Source of the DNA: an uncultured Acinetobacter sp.
GTDB taxonomy: Bacteria; Pseudomonadota; Gammaproteobacteria; Pseudomonadales; Moraxellaceae
Direction of reading: 5' to 3'
Length of the DNA stretch: 5,970 nucleotides
Assembly: GCA_900771065.1 (NCBI GenBank)
Contig: CAAGMP010000037.1
Coordinates: 1-5,970 of the forward strand
The position numbers and the translations under genes were made by a program. This document shows, in pieces, positions 1 to 5,042 of this stretch (positions are counted from its first letter, which is position 1; each line of letters opens with the position of its first letter). The notes under the pieces were generated by a model, which was given only the letters and a program-made list of their open reading frames with translations, was not told where the DNA came from and did no database searches.

Positions 1-189
1 ACGCCAAGAATGGATAGTTCGCCAGCTTCAATCGGTGGCAGCAATGCGACATTGACAGTCGTGCAGCATATTAGTGTCGGGTCTGGTGCGAACTTAAACG
101 ACGTAAAAGAAGCAGCAGCGCAGGGCATTCAAGGTTTTAAATCACAGTATGATGCGATGATGCGCCGTCAAGCGCGGGTGGCTTACTAA
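1..189 (+). CDS. Tail tape measure protein, C-terminal end (partial)
   Basis: Frame 1 is open from the first base to a TAA at 187-189 and gives the last 62 residues of a protein whose start lies upstream of the window. The segment runs from a Gly/Ser-rich patch through a beta-like stretch (TLTVVQHISVGSG) into an Ala/Gln-rich helix and a basic end (MMRRQARVAY). Tape measure proteins of P2-type phages often end this way, with a short beta segment and then a charged helix. The position directly before a tail X gene also fits the order T-(U)-X-D. The tape measure spans the tube lumen and fixes tail length. The assignment rests on context and C-terminal style only, because no diagnostic domain is in view. 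The stop overlaps the next start as TAATG, which suggests translational coupling. Confidence 0.6.
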   Translation, partial: TPRMDSSPASIGGSNATLTVVQHISVGSGANLNDVKEAAAQGIQGFKSQYDAMMRRQARVAY

Positions 190-524
190 TGACTTATATA
201 ACAAATCAAGGTGATACATGGGATTTGATCTCATACAAATTGTACGGATCAAATTTTAATACTTGGCAGCTAATCGAAGCGAACCAACAGCACAAGGAAA
301 CGGTTGTTTTTAGTGCTGGCATTGAGCTACAAGTGCCAATCGTTGAGCAAGCAGTAAATACGAGCGTTGCGCCGTGGTTGCGACCAACGGTTGAGCAACA
401 AAATCAAGCGATTAATGATAAAATGCCGATTGATAAGAATATCGAAATTAATCGCGGTGTTACATATCGAGCAGTTAATCGCTTGGCGCAAGCGGTTTTA
501 AATTTATCGAAATTAGGTGGTTAG
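189..524 (+). CDS. X: Tail protein X, LysM-like, with C-terminal extension
   Basis: This 111-residue protein begins with a compact LysM-like fold typical of phage tail protein X (P2 gpX family). A Gly-Asp-Thr-Trp-Asp turn at residues 8-12 is followed by a helix with a KLYGS motif (17-21), then a second helix, WQLIEANQQ (26-34), and a final strand ending in LQVP (47-50). X is a small baseplate/hub-associated tail protein needed for tail assembly. P2 gpX is about 67 residues, so roughly 45 residues beyond the LysM domain are extra; they end in an amphipathic helix (about 93-108) and a Gly-Gly terminus. The ATG overlaps the tape measure stop (TAATG), with GGGTGG at 176-181 as a plausible ribosome site. 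The family call is good; the role of the extension is unknown. Confidence 0.82.
   Translation: MTYITNQGDTWDLISYKLYGSNFNTWQLIEANQQHKETVVFSAGIELQVPIVEQAVNTSVAPWLRPTVEQQNQAINDKMPIDKNIEINRGVTYRAVNRLAQAVLNLSKLGG
515..520 (+). promoter_or_regulatory. Ribosome binding site deciding the tailspike start
   Basis: AGGTGG lies 5 nt before the ATG at 526 and inside the last codons of gene X. This favours the ATG at 526 over the in-frame GTG at 517, which would sit on top of the site. Confidence 0.6.
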
Positions 525-525
525 C

Positions 526-2880
526 ATGACAGAACAAACGGAACGCCTAGAGCAATCCATTCAAGACGTAAACCGAACAAACAGCGATTTACAAAAAGTT
601 TTAAGTGGCAGCGAGCCAGTGCAGTTATTAGACGGCACAACGGCGCTATCACTTGATGAGCGCATAGATGGGCGCTATGTTGTCGGGGGTAAAATTTACG
701 CAACGCCACAGGATGGCGTTTCGTTCGTTGACGGCGTAAAAAACGGTGAGCTATTTTATGTCGCATCGCAAAGTGATGATTCAGTTGTGGAAATCTGGTG
801 GAATGATCGCGGCATTCCACGCCCAAAAAATAAAGTTTTTCCGAGTTTGGGGCGCATGAATCAAATAGCTATTGATGCAGATCAAAGCGCAGATCGCGCC
901 GAAACCGCAGCAAATGCAGCAACAATAGCAAGCAGAGTATTTGCTACTCCAGAAGCGGGCGTAAATCCGCAAACTGGTGTGAAAAACGGCGAGTATTTTA
1001 ATGTTAGATCGCCATTAAGTGAGCATTATATTGATGAATATTTAAATAATAATGGTGTAGCGCAAGCAACAGGAAAGAGCTATCCGAGCACAAAGGCATT
1101 AAATGATTTTTACAGCAAACAAGAATCAATCAATAACTCGATTTCAGTTTTTGCGCCGATATTGCCGTCGAACACATGGCAGCAAAATCGCGATATTATT
1201 CAATCTTTAAATGATGATCTTTATTCAAAATATAGAGGTGGTGTTATTCAGCTTCCTCCTGGTGAATATCTGCTCAAAGGTGTTGTTCTTGATAGCAATA
1301 TCAAGATACAAAGCAATCATGGTACGGTTTTAAGACACCCCGATAATTACGATGTCAATATCTTTGAGACTAGACGCTACCAGACCAGCGGCAGTGCTAC
1401 GAAAGGTAGTTTTACATTCACCGTTGCCGATGCTTCAAATTTCAAATTGGGAGCTTTAGTCGCTATCCGTGCTGCGGGTGGGTACAACTATGTAAATAAT
1501 ACACTTTTAGTAAATCCAATTTCTGCGACAGATACAGCAAATCTTCAATTAGTGAACACAGCAGGGTTTTTAAACGCAGGAACATTAACAATTGATAATG
1601 AAATCATTTCTTACACATCAATGACCGCAGATGGTTTATTAGGTGGTGTAACTCGCGGTGCGTTAGGCTCAACAGCAGCAGCACACACGAACACAACGCC
1701 AATCGGCATTTCGATGCGCCATGTGTCTGAAATTATCAATATCGCAGGAAATGAAATTACTATTCTTGATGCTGTAAAAACTACGGTTTCAAATGTGAAT
1801 GTGATGTGTGGTGGGTTAGGCTGTGAAGTTGTTGGCGGTAAGTTTTTAGGAGAGCAACAACTAAGTGTTTTAGGCGTTCGCTGGAATCCTGTGCAATTTA
1901 ATCTGCATCGGTTCGGTTACTTAAAATATTTTGCAGAAAACTGCGAGTCTGCATTTTTCTTAAATGTTTCTAGTGATAATACAGTTGAAGTTGATGGAAA
2001 AGATTTAGGAAAAGCTAACTTAGAAGCAAATGTGACAGTTGGTGCAGGCGGATGGTTGTTTACACAATGTCATCGCAACCGCATCTATTCAAAATTTATC
2101 GGCAATTGTTGGGCTGGCATCTATTTAGATAATAGAACAAGCGCAGGCACGGAATGGGACGGGCCTTGTAACGACAACTTTGGTGTTTTACATTGTAAAT
2201 ACAATAATTACAACCCATCACTTACAACAAGTGGATTCTTAGTTATTGGTGGTAATGACAACATCTTTGACATTTTTTGTGAAGGTGTACATACGGGAGC
2301 AACAGTTAAGTCTGAAGACCAGATGTACACATACAATGGTGTATTCCCATCTGCGACAGGTAATCAAATCAATGTTCGTTTTAAAAATGGTTATCGCTCA
2401 ATTGTTTGTCAAAAATCAGCAGTCGGTAATGTGTTCACGAATCGTCAAGAAGGTATTGCAGCAAGTCCAATTATTGACCCTGATAACATTGTGCTGTCTA
2501 CAAATGACGGTGGCGGAACGGGCAATTATTTGCGCTTTAATGCAGGGTCATATTTAAGACCAGGTATTACATTTAGAGCAGACCCAAGTTTTGGCTTTAC
2601 ACATGCAGCAGATCGCATTCGACTGTATAAGTCTGGTTTAGAGTTACTTAATTTTTCTGAGACTGGCTTAAACTTTGCGGATGGTCAAACAATCACATGC
2701 GGCACAGTGAAAGGTCTTAAATTGCTGACATCGCCGAGCATGCCTTTGGGTTTTTATGGATCAGCGCCAGTCAAGCAACCGAGCATCGGCAGCTTTGCGT
2801 CAGATCAACAAACAGCAATCGAGCTTGTAAATAAAATTCGAGTTGCACTTATTGCACTCGGATTAGCAAACGGTAACTAA
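526..2880 (+). CDS. Tailspike / tail fibre with pectate-lyase-like beta-helix
   Basis: This 784-residue protein is modular and probably trimeric. Residues 1-50 are a polar helical leader. Residues 58-109 and 138-188 are two copies of a small domain with the shared core ATP-x2-GV...GVKNGE, separated by an Ala-rich coiled segment (about 112-136). From about 236 a right-handed beta-helix begins with a classic first rung, GGVIQLPPGEYLL (238-250), and continues to about 660 with repeated short strands and Asn/Gly turns. Residues 286-395 look like an insertion between rungs. Residues 671-784 are a C-terminal module with DGQTITCGTVKG (719-730), LGFYGSAPVKQP (741-752) and a final helix. Known proteins of this kind bind or depolymerise capsule or lipopolysaccharide. 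No catalytic residues can be assigned by eye, so enzyme activity is inference. All ten cysteines lie after residue 427. The gene sits between X and D, 1 nt after X and 1 nt before D. Confidence 0.88.
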   Translation: MTEQTERLEQSIQDVNRTNSDLQKVLSGSEPVQLLDGTTALSLDERIDGRYVVGGKIYATPQDGVSFVDGVKNGELFYVASQSDDSVVEIWWNDRGIPRPKNKVFPSLGRMNQIAIDADQSADRAETAANAATIASRVFATPEAGVNPQTGVKNGEYFNVRSPLSEHYIDEYLNNNGVAQATGKSYPSTKALNDFYSKQESINNSISVFAPILPSNTWQQNRDIIQSLNDDLYSKYRGGVIQLPPGEYLLKGVVLDSNIKIQSNHGTVLRHPDNYDVNIFETRRYQTSGSATKGSFTFTVADASNFKLGALVAIRAAGGYNYVNNTLLVNPISATDTANLQLVNTAGFLNAGTLTIDNEIISYTSMTADGLLGGVTRGALGSTAAAHTNTTPIGISMRHVSEIINIAGNEITILDAVKTTVSNVNVMCGGLGCEVVGGKFLGEQQLSVLGVRWNPVQFNLHRFGYLKYFAENCESAFFLNVSSDNTVEVDGKDLGKANLEANVTVGAGGWLFTQCHRNRIYSKFIGNCWAGIYLDNRTSAGTEWDGPCNDNFGVLHCKYNNYNPSLTTSGFLVIGGNDNIFDIFCEGVHTGATVKSEDQMYTYNGVFPSATGNQINVRFKNGYRSIVCQKSAVGNVFTNRQEGIAASPIIDPDNIVLSTNDGGGTGNYLRFNAGSYLRPGITFRADPSFGFTHAADRIRLYKSGLELLNFSETGLNFADGQTITCGTVKGLKLLTSPSMPLGFYGSAPVKQPSIGSFASDQQTAIELVNKIRVALIALGLANGN
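697..852 (+). repeat. Duplicated spike N-terminal domain, copy 1
   Basis: Residues 58-109 of the spike form the first copy of a domain of about 50 residues: IYATPQDGV, then DGVKNGELFYV, then an acidic strand region with EIWWNDRG, ending in VFPSLG. Copy 2 shares the same order of landmarks. The homology is clear at protein level and has largely diverged at DNA level. Confidence 0.75.
937..1089 (+). repeat. Duplicated spike N-terminal domain, copy 2
   Basis: Residues 138-188 of the spike repeat copy 1: VFATPEAGV, then TGVKNGEYFNV, then DEYLNNNGVA, ending in SYPS. An Ala-rich coil (nt about 858-933) separates the copies. Tandem small domains like this at the N-terminus of phage fibres probably serve as baseplate attachment or spacer units. 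Confidence 0.75.
1381..1710 (+). other. Inserted module within the spike beta-helix
   Basis: Spike residues 286-395 interrupt the beta-helix after its first rungs. The second half (338-394) follows a pattern I recognise from other phage fibres: a leucine-rich strand, GFLNAGTLTIDNEIISYTS, a turn, then GVTRGALGSTAAAH. The first half (294-317) has a related look, with FTFTVADASNFKLGALVAI. The arrangement suggests two small beta domains placed side by side on the helix, possibly for carbohydrate binding. The function is inference. Confidence 0.55.
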
Positions 2881-2881
2881 A

Positions 2882-3880
2882 ATGCGAAATTTCTTAGAAA
2901 TTTTTATACAAGGCAAAAACGTCACGGAAGAAATTTCCGCTGACGTTTTGAGCTTTACATATACAGACAACTCGCACGGCGAAGCCGACGATATTTCACT
3001 CGAATTAAAAGATGAAAAAGCAAAATATTTAACGCAATGGACACCAACATTGGGCGACAAAATACAAGCAATTATCACAATGAATGACGGATCGCAGTTA
3101 GATTGTGGCATGTTTAAATTGGATGATTTTACGTGTAGCGGCCCACCAACAAAAGTCGCTTTTAATGCTGTATCTGTGCCGAACACGAAGTCGATTCGGC
3201 AAACGAAAAACACAAAAGCATGGCAAGACGTAAAATTGCAAAAAATTGCCGAAGATACAGCGCAAAAAGCAGAATTAAAGCTGACCTATGCAACGGAAAT
3301 AAACCCAGATTATGACCGCATCGACCAAAGACAAGAAACAGACTTGGCTTTTTTGAAGCGCGTTTGTGAAGATGAAGGCTTGAGCTTAAAAATTACGTCA
3401 GATCAAATTGTTGTTTTTGATCGTTGGGAACAGGAAAAGAAAGCGCCGTTAAATGAAATTTCTAGGCTTGGCGGCACAGTGCTAGCTTGGTCGGCATCAA
3501 TGCAAAATAACGACACAGCAAGCCAAACAACGGTTAAATATACAGACCCCAAAACAGGTAAAACCCAAAAAGCTGAAGCTGGCAACAAAGATGAAACAGG
3601 CAACGAGCAAAAAATTAAGAAGCGAGTTAAATCGAAAGAGCAAGCCGAGCGTTTAGCTAAAGCAAAGCAAAAAGAAAAGCAAGCCAACGAATTTACGTTT
3701 ACAATAAGCGTTATTGGTGATGTTTTTTATCGTGCAGGCAACACAGTCACAATAAAAGACTTCGGAAAATTTGACGGCACATACTACATTAAAAAAGTTA
3801 CGCATAAGTTTGCGCCGTATACTTGCGAATTGGAGTTATCAAAAAATGTCAGTGAGGTTCGGAAAGATAACAAAAATTGA
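2882..3880 (+). CDS. D: Late control D-type baseplate hub protein
   Basis: This 332-residue protein fits the phage late control gene D family (P2 gpD, equivalent to T4 gp27), which forms the trimeric hub joining the tail tube to the central spike. Landmarks in order: an N-terminal beta domain with SFTYTDNSHGEADDISLEL (24-42); LDCGMFKLDDFTCSGPP (73-89); VSVPNTKSIRQTKNTKAW (97-114); the strongly family-like DYDRIDQRQETDLAFLKRVCEDEGLSL (143-169, shown here across its key residues); a Lys/Glu/Ala-rich helix (242-269); and a C-terminal FDGTYYIKKVTH (298-309). Length matches the family. The start follows the spike stop by 1 nt and has only a weak ribosome site, so reinitiation by ribosomes finishing the spike is likely. 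The 3' end overlaps the next gene by 35 nt. Confidence 0.9.
   Translation: MRNFLEIFIQGKNVTEEISADVLSFTYTDNSHGEADDISLELKDEKAKYLTQWTPTLGDKIQAIITMNDGSQLDCGMFKLDDFTCSGPPTKVAFNAVSVPNTKSIRQTKNTKAWQDVKLQKIAEDTAQKAELKLTYATEINPDYDRIDQRQETDLAFLKRVCEDEGLSLKITSDQIVVFDRWEQEKKAPLNEISRLGGTVLAWSASMQNNDTASQTTVKYTDPKTGKTQKAEAGNKDETGNEQKIKKRVKSKEQAERLAKAKQKEKQANEFTFTISVIGDVFYRAGNTVTIKDFGKFDGTYYIKKVTHKFAPYTCELELSKNVSEVRKDNKN
3832..3835 (+). promoter_or_regulatory. Ribosome binding site deciding the gpV start
   Basis: GGAG, within TTGGAG, lies 10 nt before the ATG at 3846. It supports this start over the upstream in-frame ATG at 3771, which would overlap gene D by 110 nt and add residues unlike the family. Confidence 0.55.
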
Positions 3881-4343
3881 TCCGCAAAATATGACTTTGC
3901 AAGCTGTCATTGAAGATGAGGACGACTTGCAAACTTTTGATTTACCCATTGTTTTTGCTGTAATGGGGCGCATGAAAATCTACACAGTGCCGAAGATTGG
4001 CACACCAGTGGCGATCACATTTCAAGATGATACAGGCGTCGAAGACGGTTACGCACTTGGATCAATCTATAACGAAGAATTTACGCCACCTGAAACGGGC
4101 GAAGGCTTAAATTACGTCGCTTTTGATGATGGTGCGATGCTCAAATATGATGAATCCACAAAACAATGGACAATAAAAAGCGGTGGCGGTGGCGTTGTAA
4201 TTGATGACACACTAGAAGTCACGCAAGGCATAACGTCACAAAATGGCATTAAATCAAGCGGTTTAATTGAATCAAGCGTCGATGTAATTGGCGGCGGTAA
4301 ATCACTGAAAAGCCACACAAATGGCGGATATGGGGTAGATTAA
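3846..4343 (+). CDS. V: Baseplate assembly protein V, central spike
   Basis: The 165-residue product matches the P2 gpV type of tail spike. An N-terminal OB-fold domain (about 1-80) opens with VRFGKITKIDPQNM and includes the typical segment VPKIGTPVAITFQ (48-60) and EDGYALGSIYNE (66-77). A short triple-stranded beta-helix follows (about 90-150), marked by KYDESTKQWTIKSGGGGVVID and alternating small and hydrophobic residues. The C-terminus is GGGKSLKSHTNGGYGVD (149-165). V caps the D hub and pierces the outer membrane. Related spikes end in a His-x-His that binds iron at the tip; here the second histidine position is Asn159 (HTN at 157-159). Family identity is confident; tip metal binding is uncertain. 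The gene overlaps D by 35 nt and ends 2 nt before the next start. Confidence 0.88.
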   Translation: MSVRFGKITKIDPQNMTLQAVIEDEDDLQTFDLPIVFAVMGRMKIYTVPKIGTPVAITFQDDTGVEDGYALGSIYNEEFTPPETGEGLNYVAFDDGAMLKYDESTKQWTIKSGGGGVVIDDTLEVTQGITSQNGIKSSGLIESSVDVIGGGKSLKSHTNGGYGVD

Positions 4344-4345
4344 AA

Positions 4346-4738
4346 ATGATTATCGGTTTTTTTGACGACATTCGATTTAGCACATCAACAAGAACAATCC
4401 AGACGTTTCGCAACATGCAGCGAAGCGGATCAGCGCGCATTGAATACCACAACCCAATCAACGGCAAACCAGTGGCGGAATTTATCGGGGAAAGTGAGAA
4501 AACAATCACGTTTGAAATGGATTTAAAGCAAAACTTAGGCGTAAATGTGCAAGATATTATTGATAAAATGTGGGATAAGCTAAAAAAAGGCACAGTATGC
4601 TCACTAATTTTGGGCGGTAAGTATCACGGCGATTGGGTCATCACGGATTTAAGCGAAACAGACAAGCGCTTTGATTCAAGAATGAATTTGGTTGATGCAA
4701 CACTATCAATCACAATTAAGGATGGTGTTTATGTATGA
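4346..4738 (+). CDS. U: gpU-like phage tail protein
   Basis: This 130-residue protein resembles the P2 gpU family of tail proteins. It starts with a strand-rich segment (MIIGFFDDIRFSTSTRTIQT) and an Arg/Ser-rich turn, then PVAEFIGESEKTITFEMDL (42-60), a helical middle (66-81), GTVCSLILGGKYHGDWVITDLSE (82-104, key parts LILGG and WVITDLSE) and a last strand, ATLSITIKD (118-126). Length is close to the family's usual 130-160. GpU is required for P2 tail assembly; its exact site in the tail is less settled than that of its neighbours. In P2 and in many related prophages U lies just after the tape measure gene, whereas here it lies between V and W. A GGGG at 4332-4335 may serve as a ribosome site. 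Confidence 0.78.
   Translation: MIIGFFDDIRFSTSTRTIQTFRNMQRSGSARIEYHNPINGKPVAEFIGESEKTITFEMDLKQNLGVNVQDIIDKMWDKLKKGTVCSLILGGKYHGDWVITDLSETDKRFDSRMNLVDATLSITIKDGVYV
4718..4722 (+). promoter_or_regulatory. Ribosome binding site deciding the gpW start
   Basis: AAGGA lies 8 nt before the ATG at 4731 and inside the last codons of the gpU gene. It selects 4731 over the in-frame ATG at 4692. Confidence 0.65.
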
Positions 4739-5042
4739 AGTAGCAGCAAATCAAGCTAGAAAAATTGTATTTAAGCCATCTAGCAAAATTGAGGAAATTT
4801 TGCAGAATGTTGCCCATATCCTATCAACGCCAAAAACAGACGTTTGCTATTTTAACGAATTTTCAGTCGATTGGTCGCTATTAGACCGCCCGATTAACGA
4901 AGTTGAAGGCATATTGAGCGCATCAATTATTAAAGCGATCAGTAAATATGAGCCACGCTTTAGAATACAAACAATTGAATACAAAGGCGACCCGATCAAT
5001 GGGATAATTCAGCCAATTGTTAAGGGGCTTATTGATGATTAA
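4731..5042 (+). CDS. W: Baseplate wedge protein, gpW/gp25 family
   Basis: The product has 103 residues, the usual size for the P2 gpW / T4 gp25 family. Landmarks are an N-terminal helix with EEILQNVAHILST (21-33), a strand leading to FNEFSVDWSLLDRP (41-54), a helix around 62-72, and the family's conserved Glu-Pro-Arg in SKYEPRFRI (71-79; EPR at 74-76), then the strand QTIEY. Proteins of this family, including TssE of type VI secretion, sit in the wedge and nucleate the sheath; the EPR motif is the key conserved feature. The gene overlaps gpU by 8 nt and J by 8 nt, and the W-J pair is a standard P2 arrangement. Confidence 0.9.
   Translation: MYEVAANQARKIVFKPSSKIEEILQNVAHILSTPKTDVCYFNEFSVDWSLLDRPINEVEGILSASIIKAISKYEPRFRIQTIEYKGDPINGIIQPIVKGLIDD
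5022..5027 (+). promoter_or_regulatory. Ribosome binding site of the baseplate J gene
   Basis: AAGGGG lies 7 nt before the ATG at 5035, inside the end of the gpW gene. It is one of the best ribosome sites in the window and fixes the J start. Confidence 0.65.

Noticed and set aside
1..189. Search for a P2-type E/E' programmed frameshift
   Set aside because: Those genes lie before the tape measure gene and would be upstream of the window; nothing like a slippery site is relevant here.
489..497. GCAAGCGGT here and TCAAGCGGT near 4254, resembling a Pasteurellaceae DNA uptake sequence
   Set aside because: There are only two imperfect copies in 6 kb, not above chance for a 7-mer core, and both are inside coding sequence.
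517..525. GTG start for the spike, three codons upstream of the ATG at 526
   Set aside because: The GTG lies on the AGGTGG ribosome site and inside gene X; the ATG at 526 has correct spacing.
2246..2557. + strand reading frame of about 100 codons inside the spike
   Set aside because: It lies in another frame of a well-supported gene and its product has no recognisable features; it is a shadow.
2863..3213. Minus-strand reading frames, here opposite gene D, and others opposite the spike, V, U and J
   Set aside because: Their products are cysteine- and serine-rich with no domain, and each is opposite a confident + strand gene.
3771..3845. Longer gpV start at 3771
   Set aside because: It would overlap D by 110 nt, and the added residues (basic, Arg/Lys-rich) do not fit the OB-fold start VRFGKITKIDP.
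4692..4730. Longer gpW start at 4692
   Set aside because: It has no better ribosome site and a longer overlap with gpU; 4731 gives the usual family length.
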